A stretch of DNA of 11,172 nt from an uncultured Oscillospiraceae bacterium (GTDB lineage: Bacteria; Bacillota; Clostridia; Oscillospirales; Acutalibacteraceae): NCBI GenBank assembly GCA_900543215.1, contig UQQR01000041.1, forward strand, positions 1-11,172, read 5' to 3'. Position numbers and translations under genes: made by a program. The notes under the pieces were generated by a model. That model was not told the origin of the DNA. It saw only the letters and a program-made list of their open reading frames with translations, and made no database searches. How positions within the stretch are numbered: the stretch's first letter is position 1; every line of letters starts with the position of its first letter. This document shows, piece by piece, positions 1-5,537 of this stretch.

Positions 1-50
1 TTGTCAGTAGCCCCCGTTTCGTGGTCTGCGTGTAGTTCCTTGTAAACTGA

Positions 51-851
51 CCTAATGAATTTATTAAATATCTTTACCGATATGACTTATCTAAATTTTT
101 AGGTCTTGGGAAACGCTTTAAATGTATTTTTCACGATGAAGATAAAGCTTCGGCAACAATAAGATATTATCGTGGGGAGGCTTATTTGTATAAATGCTTC
201 GGACAATGTGAAAAGGAAAAATGCTACAATATAATTGGAATAGTAATGGAAATATGCGAAATCACATATACAAAAGCTTTAAAGTACTTAAGCGAGCTTT
301 TATATTGTGAACTTGCCTTTAGCCTCGGCGAATACGGCGATGTGAAAGAAATAGTTGAAAACAATATTGATATAGTCGACCGCATTGAGCATAAGGCACC
401 GGACGCATATAAAATAATACATAACGATTTAAAGATTTTGTATGCACTTTTGGATGAGGCAGCCAAGGTTCCGACAACCGTTGACGGTGCGATTACGGTA
501 AGCTGCAGTATGAGACATTTAGGAAGATGTGCCAATGCACAAGGTTCTCACATTTCCAAAACGATGGCAATTCTTGCATTTTTCGGGCTATTGAAAAGGA
601 TACCGAACTATGCGGTGCCGTCCGAAAAGTTTTACAAAATTGCTGACTTTTCACAGCGTCAGGAATTTCCTAAATTCAGGTTGATTTCACAAACAAAAAT
701 AGAGCGTTTTGACGAAAGCACCTTTGAATTGCTTGAAAGGAAAGCTGTAGAGTGGGACATATACGGATTCAAGAAAAAAGACTTCACCTTTAAAAAGGTC
801 GGGTCTGTTGCCGGAGCAATTCTTGCCAATGAACTTTTTCCACAGGCTTAA
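51..851 (+). CDS. Primase-type (CHC2-like) zinc-finger protein, 5' end broken or frameshifted
   Basis: The frame is open from 51 (after TGA at 48-50) to the stop at 849-851. Near its start it reads KCIFHEDKAS ... YKCFGQC, a C-x2-H ... C-x3-C arrangement that matches the zinc ribbon of DnaG-type primases (CPFH...CFGC). Such standalone proteins are common in mobile elements, where they are thought to help replication or bind DNA. The rest (about 200 residues) has no TOPRIM motif I can recognise. A middle stretch (SHISKTMAILAFFGLLKRI) looks like a winged helix. The first usual start in frame, TTG 186, would remove the Cys-His half of the zinc motif. No ATG, GTG or TTG lies upstream in frame. An ATG at 55 in the next frame could supply the N-terminus if the ribosome slips or if a T has been lost at 96-100. 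Family is fairly sure; whether the gene is intact is not. Confidence 0.6.
   Translation, partial: PNEFIKYLYRYDLSKFLGLGKRFKCIFHDEDKASATIRYYRGEAYLYKCFGQCEKEKCYNIIGIVMEICEITYTKALKYLSELLYCELAFSLGEYGDVKEIVENNIDIVDRIEHKAPDAYKIIHNDLKILYALLDEAAKVPTTVDGAITVSCSMRHLGRCANAQGSHISKTMAILAFFGLLKRIPNYAVPSEKFYKIADFSQRQEFPKFRLISQTKIERFDESTFELLERKAVEWDIYGFKKKDFTFKKVGSVAGAILANELFPQA
93..102 (+). other. Slippery heptamer A_AAT_TTT followed by TAG
   Basis: Read from ATG 55, the codons end CTA AAT TTT TAG. Positions 93-99 fit the X_XXY_YYZ pattern for -1 frameshifting exactly. A -1 slip leads into the frame that encodes FLGLGKRFKC and the zinc motif. There is no clear Shine-Dalgarno before ATG 55 and I did not establish a stimulatory downstream structure, so a simple one-base deletion in the T run is just as likely. 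Confidence 0.35.
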
Positions 852-892
852 TGGACATTAAAATACAATATATATGATTTTTTTGAAAAGGC

Positions 893-921
893 TTGACATT
901 ATGCACAATATATGGTATAAT
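893..921 (+). promoter_or_regulatory. Consensus sigma-A promoter for the excisionase/integrase leader
   Basis: TTGACA (893-898), a 17-nt spacer and TATAAT (916-921) form a perfect consensus, with a TGG extended -10 at 913-915. Transcription would start near 928 and run about 245 nt before the first gene. Such a strong promoter before recombination genes implies control at a later step. Confidence 0.85.
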
Positions 922-924
922 AAT

Positions 925-944
925 CCTGTCCTCAAAAGGACAGG
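925..944 (+). promoter_or_regulatory. Perfect 7-bp inverted repeat at the transcription start
   Basis: CCTGTCC (925-931) and GGACAGG (938-944) flank a 6-nt loop, immediately after the -10 box. It could be a 5'-end hairpin of the transcript or a palindromic operator covering the start site. The sequence alone does not separate the two. Confidence 0.5.
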
Positions 945-1174
945 GAAACATTATACGGGGCTCCGACCGACAATTCGGAACAATTTTAAACAGGCCTGTG
1001 GTATGGGAACCATTGTTGACACAATGAAGTCCATACATTCAGAACCTGTTTTTTGTTTCTCATTGAACCTTGACAACAGAATCCGGCTGATGACCGCCGA
1101 AAAAACGGCAGACGGTGCAATTCCCGGGGATTCAGTCGGCAAAAATTTAAGAAAACAGGAGGTACTTTTAATTT
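928..1174 (+). promoter_or_regulatory. Structured 5' leader of the excisionase/integrase transcript
   Basis: The 300-base stretch after the zinc-finger gene holds no convincing protein gene but has layered inverted repeats. After the first hairpin comes a nested stem ending in a T run (988-1054). A second domain is closed by GAATCC (1079-1084) with GGATTC (1128-1133) and contains GCCG/CGGC around an A6 loop (1096-1109). The strand CCTGTTTT (1045-1052) can pair either with AAACAGG at 988-994, making the terminator, or with AAAACAGG at 1152-1159, which includes the start of the AGGAGG ribosome site. This is the layout of a leader with mutually exclusive states. I do not recognise a known riboswitch class. 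Confidence 0.55.
988..1054 (+). terminator. Attenuator-like terminator inside the leader
   Basis: Three nested stems are visible: AAACAGG (988-994) with CCTGTTT (1045-1051), GTATGG (1001-1006) with CCATAC (1031-1036), and CATTGT (1011-1016) with ACAATG (1021-1026). The outer stem runs straight into TTTTTT (1049-1054). It lies about 120 nt before the start codon, so it would stop transcription before the coding region. Confidence 0.55.
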
Positions 1175-1402
1175 ATGACAAAAAATGAAAGGATTGAATC
1201 TATTAGAACACAACTTAAGGAAAGCGCAGGAAACCCTGCATTTATAAATGTTACCCAATTATCCAAATTTCTCGGAGTTTCAAGAGCAAGGGCAAAGGAT
1301 TTGCTTTCGCCGCTCTGTTGTATGAAAAACGGGAGAGAAAAAATGTATTTAATAATTGATGTATCGGAAGTAATAATCGGTCAAATGGTATACGGGGGGT
1401 GA
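1175..1402 (+). CDS. Excisionase-like small HTH protein
   Basis: The 75-residue product contains a helix-turn-helix segment, VTQLSKFLGVSRARAKDLL (about residues 26-44), similar to the short winged-helix DNA-binding proteins that precede integrases in Clostridia elements. The ATG at 1175 has AGGAGG at 1157-1162, 12 nt upstream. The next gene begins 4 nt after its stop, so the two are probably translated from one message and work on the same DNA sites. Size, fold and position suggest a recombination directionality factor. A plain repressor of the promoter at 893-921 is the main alternative. The family is inferred from position and the HTH; no diagnostic Xis motif is visible. Confidence 0.6.
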   Translation: MTKNERIESIRTQLKESAGNPAFINVTQLSKFLGVSRARAKDLLSPLCCMKNGREKMYLIIDVSEVIIGQMVYGG

Positions 1403-1406
1403 TATA

Positions 1407-1628
1407 TTGACAATTCAGGAATTAAAATATTTAGAGAGAAGCATTAAATCGGATATGATGCTGAAAGAACGGGTTGGCAAACTTAAGAAAAATAAAGACG
1501 GTAATTATAAAAAGGCAATTATTTATAAGGAATTAGGATCCTTATACGGAACTCGGGTATACGGCGAAGGTTCTACTATTGAAGAATGTGCAAGAAAGAT
1601 ACCTGAAGATATCCGAGGAGAACTATAG
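1407..1628 (+). CDS. N-terminal (arm-binding) part of the integrase in a separate frame
   Basis: TTG at 1407 follows a GGGGGG ribosome site (1394-1399) and gives 73 residues. The stretch KLKKNKDGNYKKAIIYKELGSLYGTRVYGEGSTIEEC resembles the small N-terminal beta-sheet domain with which many tyrosine integrases bind arm sites. It stops at 1628, while the core integrase frame begins at 1579 in the +1 frame. Joining the frames around 1596-1600 gives ...EECARK-YLKISEENY..., which reads as one normal integrase. So this is either an integrase split by a 1-base insertion (pseudogene), a frameshift-expressed fusion, or a real separate small protein coupled by overlap. Confidence 0.5.
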   Translation: MTIQELKYLERSIKSDMMLKERVGKLKKNKDGNYKKAIIYKELGSLYGTRVYGEGSTIEECARKIPEDIRGEL

Positions 1629-2640
1629 CAAGACAAAGCCGAAATCATTTGCCGAGGTTGCGGACGAATGGTATAAAATCGACATTGAAGCCTCAAAAAT
1701 TGCGCAAAAGAGCAAGGAAAACTACAAAAGAAATCTTGAGAAATATATAAACCCTTATTTCTCCGAAACTGCGATACAGAATCTCAAGGAAAAGGATTAC
1801 CAAGCGTATATAAACACTTTTGCGGGAGAAGGGCAGAGAAAGATAGAACAAATTATTCTCACCCTTACAAGGGTAATTGAATTTGCTTACAAAAACGAAT
1901 ACACACGGCGCCACAATTTCAGAATTAAGATGCCTGATTTTATTCCGATACAAATCAGAGACAGGTTGCCTGATAATGTACTAAGTCTTCTTTATCGGCT
2001 TTACAGACAAGGCGATAAGCAAGCAGAGGATTATATAATAATGCTTATGACAGGTATGAGACCGTGTGAGGCGGTAAATGTATTGTACACAGATATAAAT
2101 TATAAAAAAGGCTATATCGATATAAAAGCCTCAAAGACAGATAACGGAATCAGAAAGATTCCGTTACCCGATTTTATTCTTGAAATAATTAAAAAGAGAT
2201 ATGATGAAGTCAAGGAAACGGTGGAGAATCCGAAATATCTTTTCACAAAAATAAACGATTTGAGCAAGCAACAAACAGTTGAGGGGTTGACACACAGATT
2301 TAATGCAGTATTAAGAAAACTTGATATTTTAAACGGAGCCACTGTAAGACGGAATCAAATTATTGAAACTACCTTAGGCGGAGTTAATACAAAAGATAAA
2401 AAAAGAAGTGGGCTGAAATATCCGTATACAACATATTGCTTAAGACATACTTATGCCACACTGCTTGATAAATTTGAAATTAAGGATTCGACCATTAAGA
2501 TGGTTATGGGACATTCTCTAAAAAGCGATATTACACACAGCGTGTATATTCACAAAGAAATAGAAACAATTAAAAGAGAATTGGAACCGTTTTTTAAGGA
2601 TATGGAAGAAAAAATCACTGTTGAATCAAATATAAAGTGA
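1579..2640 (+). CDS. int: Tyrosine recombinase (integrase), core-binding and catalytic domains
   Basis: The 353-residue frame has a SAM-like core-binding domain (SFAEVADEWYKI onwards, about residues 23-115) and then the catalytic domain. Catalytic residues visible are Arg in TGMRPCEA, Lys in ASKTDNGIRKIPL, the box II segment TTYCLRHTYAT (Arg and His present, Tyr in place of the usual first His), His in MGHS, and the nucleophile Tyr in HSVYIHK. It should cut and join DNA between the element and the tRNA-Gln site. TTG 1579 with a weak AAGG at 1567-1570 is the most upstream start near the overlap; GTG 1588 is another choice. The frame lacks the usual N-terminal arm domain, which lies in the overlapping frame before it. 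It is followed by its own terminator. Confidence 0.88.
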   Translation: MKNVQERYLKISEENYSKTKPKSFAEVADEWYKIDIEASKIAQKSKENYKRNLEKYINPYFSETAIQNLKEKDYQAYINTFAGEGQRKIEQIILTLTRVIEFAYKNEYTRRHNFRIKMPDFIPIQIRDRLPDNVLSLLYRLYRQGDKQAEDYIIMLMTGMRPCEAVNVLYTDINYKKGYIDIKASKTDNGIRKIPLPDFILEIIKKRYDEVKETVENPKYLFTKINDLSKQQTVEGLTHRFNAVLRKLDILNGATVRRNQIIETTLGGVNTKDKKRSGLKYPYTTYCLRHTYATLLDKFEIKDSTIKMVMGHSLKSDITHSVYIHKEIETIKRELEPFFKDMEEKITVESNIK

Positions 2641-2656
2641 ACGAAAAAGTACAAAT

Positions 2657-2694
2657 GATAGATAAGAGAAAAGCAACTTTTATCTATCTTTTTT
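2657..2694 (+). terminator. Intrinsic terminator of the integrase transcript
   Basis: A 12-bp stem (2657-2668 with 2677-2688, 11 Watson-Crick pairs plus one G-T) encloses an AAAAGCAA loop and is followed by six T. It begins 17 bases after the integrase stop. Confidence 0.9.
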
Positions 2695-2715
2695 AAATAT
2701 GAATAAATTATAAAC

Positions 2716-2736
2716 TGTGGGAAAAAGTGTGGGAAA
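2716..2736. repeat. Two 9-bp direct repeats with 12-bp period near the attachment site
   Basis: TGTGGGAAA occurs at 2716-2724 and 2728-2736. The position between the integrase terminator and the tRNA, and the one-turn spacing, resemble the arm-type (DR2) sites bound by the N-terminal domain of Tn916-family integrases. The function is inferred from this layout. Confidence 0.5.
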
Positions 2737-2751
2737 TTTAACCTTTACGGC

Positions 2752-2786
2752 AAAAAAGAACAGCGGGTTCTTGAAAACCCGCTGTT
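2752..2786 (-). terminator. Terminator of tRNA-Gln
   Basis: On the minus strand, a perfect 11-bp stem (2776-2786 with 2759-2769, loop of 6) follows the tRNA by 5 bases. Past one G it ends in six U (complement of 2752-2757). It lies on the element side of the presumed crossover, so the inserted element supplies termination for the tRNA. Confidence 0.88.
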
Positions 2787-2791
2787 TATGC

Positions 2792-2865
2792 TGGCTGGGG
2801 AATAGGGATTCGAACCCCAACAAACAGAGTCAGAGTCTGTCGTGCTACCGTTACACAATTCCCCA
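2792..2865 (-). tRNA. tRNA-Gln, anticodon CUG
   Basis: The minus strand folds as a full cloverleaf. The acceptor is TGGGGAA with TTCCCCA, with the U1-A72 pair typical of tRNA-Gln. The D-arm is GTG..CAC. The anticodon stem ACAGA/TCTGT holds the loop CTCTGAC (anticodon CTG, reads CAG). The T-arm TGGGG/CCCTA holds the loop TTCGAAT. The discriminator is G and CCA is encoded. The 74-nt length is normal. Its 3' end faces the integrase, and the T-arm/acceptor half is the likely attachment core, so the intact sequence may be restored by the element. Confidence 0.96.
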
Positions 2866-2883
2866 AAATTTTGTAACAAAATT

Positions 2884-2911
2884 ATTATACCCTATTTTTG
2901 GGGTTTGTCAA
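2884..2911 (-). promoter_or_regulatory. Consensus promoter of tRNA-Gln
   Basis: Minus-strand TTGACA (2911-2906), a 16-nt spacer and TATAAT (2889-2884) lie 18 bp before the tRNA 5' end, with a start expected near 2877. They lie on the chromosome side, outside the inserted element. Confidence 0.88.
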
Positions 2912-2961
2912 GTTTTTTTTGATTTTAATTTACACTTTATTCCCGACGCACATATCAGCTA

Positions 2962-2990
2962 TTGCAAAGCCTGTTAAAAAATGTTAAAAT
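2962..2990 (+). promoter_or_regulatory. Probable promoter of the ABC-F gene
   Basis: TTGCAA (2962-2967), a 17-nt spacer and TAAAAT (2985-2990) precede the gene by 35 bp. The match is moderate. Confidence 0.5.
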
Positions 2991-3025
2991 GTTCCTTGTT
3001 ATTTTAAGCGACAGGGGGTATTATT

Positions 3026-4933
3026 TTGCAGCTTAAAATTCAGAACGGCGTTGTGGAGCTTTCGGGAGAAACAATTTTAAAAAGTGTAAATATCGAAATA
3101 AACGACGAGAGCAAAATAGCGGTAGTCGGTCGTAACGGCTGCGGTAAAACCACTCTTTTAAAGCTTATTTCGGGTGAATACACACTTGAAAAGCTTGACA
3201 GCGATACAGACAGCTTTTTTGCCGTATCGGGGAAGCCTAAAATCGGAGTGCTTTCGCAAATGGCGTTTGAAAATGACGATGTAACCCTTGTTGAAGAAAT
3301 ACGCTCTGCCTATCAGGAAATACTTTCGCTTAAATACGAGCTTGAAGAGGCTCAGGAAAAAATGGAAAGCGAACAAAGCGAAGAAAATATTAAGAATTAT
3401 ACCGTACTTCTTGACAGATTTACCGCTTACGGCGGATTTTATTTTGAAAAGGAATACGAGGCGGCAATAAAGCATTTCGGCTTTACCGAGGAACAGAAAT
3501 ACCGTCCGCTGTCCGAGTTTTCGGGCGGTCAAAGGACAAAAATAGCGTTTTTAAAGCTACTCCTTTCAAAGCCGGATATACTTTTGCTCGACGAGCCTAC
3601 AAACCATCTTGACATTGAGGCGGTGGAATGGCTTGAAGGGTATTTAAAGGACTATAAAAAGGCGTTTGTTGTGGTTTCGCACGACCGTATGTTTCTTGAC
3701 AATACGGTGAATACAGTCTATGAAATAGAGCACGGTAAAACGCACAAATACGCAGGCAACTACACGCAGTTTGTAAAGGCAAAACGGGAACTGAGGGAAC
3801 AGCAGAAAAAAGAATATGAGGCGCAGAAAAAAGAAATAAAACGCCTGACCGAGCTTGTGGAAAAATTCAGATATAAACCCACAAAGGCGGCAATGGCGCA
3901 GTCGAAGCTTAAGCAGATAGAGAAGATGAAGCCGGCAGAGGTGCCGGAGACATACGATATGAGGACATTTCACGCCGAGTTTGAGCCTGAGGATATAGGC
4001 GTAAAGGATGTTCTGTCGGTCAAAAGCCTTATTATAGGGTATGATGAGCCGCTTTCGACGGTAAATCTTGAAATGAAGCGCGGCGCAAAGGTAGGCATAA
4101 TAGGCGGAAACGGGCTCGGCAAATCTACCTTTATTAAAACGCTCATGGGCACGGTAAAACCGCTCGGTGGAGAATACAGCTTCGGCACAAGGGTTAATAT
4201 AGGATATTTCGATCAGCAAATGGCGCAGTATTCAAGCCGCGACACTGTTTTGGAAGATTTTTTAAAGGCGTTTCCCGGAATGACGGATTTCGAAGCGAGG
4301 AGCGCCCTCGGGGCGTTTTTATTCAGCGGAGAAGAGGTTTTTAAAACTGTTGATATGCTGTCGGGCGGAGAGCGGGTAAGACTTGCTCTTTGTAAGATAT
4401 TTAAGCGCAGACCGAATTTTCTTATCCTTGACGAGCCTACTAATCATATGGATATTGTAGGTAAAGAAACTCTTGAAGAAATGCTTATGAATTTCGGCGG
4501 TACGGTTTTATTTGTTTCGCACGACAGGTATTTTATAGGAAAAATTTCGGACAGCCTTTTGGTTTTTGAAAAGGATGCGGTGGCCTATTACCCCTACGGC
4601 TATACGCAGTACCTTGAGGGGAAAAAGGAGACGCCGCCCGAGGCAAAGCCGCAGGAGATACAGACAAAACAAAAAAAGAGCTATACAACGCCGCTCAAGG
4701 AAAAATCAAAATACGAAAGAGCGATAGCAAAGGCAGAGGAAAAAATATCCTTGCTTGAAGAAAAAATCGACGGACTTAAAGCCGAACTCGGCTGGGAAGA
4801 AAACGCGACGGATTATTTAAAGCTTGAGGAAATTCAAGGTGAAATAGACGAAGCGGAAACGGAGCTTGATGCCGTTATGACCGAGTGGGAAAGGCTCAGT
4901 GCCGAGTACGAGGTAATTTCTGCCGGCTATTGA
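3026..4933 (+). CDS. ABC-F family ATPase (ribosome-associated type)
   Basis: The 635-residue protein has two ATP-binding cassettes and no membrane segment. Cassette 1 has Walker A GRNGCGKTT (35-43), signature SGGQ (about 166-169) and Walker B LLLDEPTNHLD (186-196). Cassette 2 has GGNGLGKST (360-368), SGGE (446-449) and LILDEPTNHMD (466-476). The charged linker between them (about 250-305) matches the tRNA-contacting linker of ABC-F translation factors. The C-terminus (about 560-630) is a predicted coiled coil. ABC-F proteins act on the ribosome, some as translation factors and some as antibiotic-resistance proteins. The length and C-terminal coiled coil fit a housekeeping YdiF/Uup-like member, but the substrate cannot be read from sequence. 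TTG at 3026 is supported by AGGGGG at 3013-3018, 7 nt upstream. Confidence 0.93.
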   Translation: MQLKIQNGVVELSGETILKSVNIEINDESKIAVVGRNGCGKTTLLKLISGEYTLEKLDSDTDSFFAVSGKPKIGVLSQMAFENDDVTLVEEIRSAYQEILSLKYELEEAQEKMESEQSEENIKNYTVLLDRFTAYGGFYFEKEYEAAIKHFGFTEEQKYRPLSEFSGGQRTKIAFLKLLLSKPDILLLDEPTNHLDIEAVEWLEGYLKDYKKAFVVVSHDRMFLDNTVNTVYEIEHGKTHKYAGNYTQFVKAKRELREQQKKEYEAQKKEIKRLTELVEKFRYKPTKAAMAQSKLKQIEKMKPAEVPETYDMRTFHAEFEPEDIGVKDVLSVKSLIIGYDEPLSTVNLEMKRGAKVGIIGGNGLGKSTFIKTLMGTVKPLGGEYSFGTRVNIGYFDQQMAQYSSRDTVLEDFLKAFPGMTDFEARSALGAFLFSGEEVFKTVDMLSGGERVRLALCKIFKRRPNFLILDEPTNHMDIVGKETLEEMLMNFGGTVLFVSHDRYFIGKISDSLLVFEKDAVAYYPYGYTQYLEGKKETPPEAKPQEIQTKQKKSYTTPLKEKSKYERAIAKAEEKISLLEEKIDGLKAELGWEENATDYLKLEEIQGEIDEAETELDAVMTEWERLSAEYEVISAGY

Positions 4934-4957
4934 CAAACAACAGGTTTATGGTACAAT
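4930..4957 (+). promoter_or_regulatory. Promoter of the ppa-glycosyltransferase operon
   Basis: TTGACA (4930-4935), a 16-nt spacer and TACAAT (4952-4957) with a TGG extended -10. The -35 box overlaps the ABC-F stop codon, so ppa has its own promoter although it lies close behind. Confidence 0.75.
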
Positions 4958-5000
4958 TAAATGGTTACTTAAAACACTAATATGTAACGGAGGCAAAAAT

Positions 5001-5537
5001 ATGAATATTTGGCATGATGTTTCACCTGAGCGCATAAAGCCCGAAAGCTTCCTCTCTGTTATCGAGATAACAAGGGGAGACAAGAAAAAATACGAGCTTG
5101 ATAAAGAAACAGGATGTATAATACTGGACCGTATTCTGTATACCTCTATGCAATATCCGGCAAATTACGGATTTATTCCGCGCACTCTTGCGGACGACGG
5201 AGATCCGCTTGATGTCTTGGTGCTGTGCAACGAGCCTTTTGATCCGCTCGTATTGGTGGAGTGCTATCCTATCGGAGTGCTTACAATGCTTGACGGCGGA
5301 AAAAATGACGAAAAAATAATCGCCATTCCGTTTAAGGACCCCACATATAATTGCTTTGACAGCGTGGATGAGCTTCCCAAGCATTTGTTTGACGAGATGA
5401 GACACTTTTTCTCGGTATACAAACAGCTTGAGGGCAAGGAAACGGCGGTTGATAAAATAGGCGGCAGGGAAGAAGCCGTAAAAATCATATCCCGTTGTAT
5501 TGAAAGCTACAACGGCAAATACAGTGATAAAAAATGA
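5001..5537 (+). CDS. ppa: Inorganic pyrophosphatase (soluble, family I)
   Basis: This cytosolic enzyme splits pyrophosphate into two phosphates and so drives biosynthetic reactions that release it. The 178-residue length is normal for bacterial family I enzymes. The signature DDGDPLDVLVL (about residues 65-75) carries the metal-binding Asp residues. The family segments KKKYELDKETG, YPANYGFIPRTL and the later DPTYNC follow in the expected order. ATG 5001 has GGAGG at 4989-4993. The last codons overlap the start of the glycosyltransferase (ATGA), so the two are translationally coupled. Family II (DHH) enzymes are excluded by the motifs. Confidence 0.96.
   Translation: MNIWHDVSPERIKPESFLSVIEITRGDKKKYELDKETGCIILDRILYTSMQYPANYGFIPRTLADDGDPLDVLVLCNEPFDPLVLVECYPIGVLTMLDGGKNDEKIIAIPFKDPTYNCFDSVDELPKHLFDEMRHFFSVYKQLEGKETAVDKIGGREEAVKIISRCIESYNGKYSDKK

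Larger units (their letters stand above)
1..2791. mobile_element. End of an integrative element inserted at the 3' end of tRNA-Gln
   Basis: A primase-type zinc-finger gene, an excisionase-like gene and a tyrosine integrase lie in one direction. The integrase ends about 150 bp from the 3' end of a tRNA gene that faces it. This is the usual layout of integrative elements and phages that use the 3' half of a tRNA gene as attB. The chromosome-side boundary should lie in the T-arm/acceptor half of the tRNA (about 2792-2820). The other end is outside the window, because I see no second copy of the tRNA 3' sequence here. No conjugation or capsid gene is visible, so the element type (integrative mobilizable, conjugative or prophage remnant) is open. 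Confidence 0.75.

Noticed and set aside
1070..1098. TTGACA at 1070-1075 as a second promoter
   Set aside because: No -10-like sequence lies 16-18 bases downstream, where the region is GC-rich and part of the leader stem.
874..1188. 104-residue ORF over the leader
   Set aside because: It spans the consensus promoter and the nested hairpins, has no ribosome site, and reads into the excisionase start without protein-like character.
2717..2977. 86-residue ORF across the tRNA-Gln locus
   Set aside because: It covers the direct repeats, terminator, tRNA and tRNA promoter on the opposite strand, so it is a by-product of the att region.
3644..4219. 191-residue minus-strand ORF
   Set aside because: It lies wholly inside the ABC-F gene, is rich in Phe, Leu and Arg in a way typical of antisense reading, and has no family resemblance.
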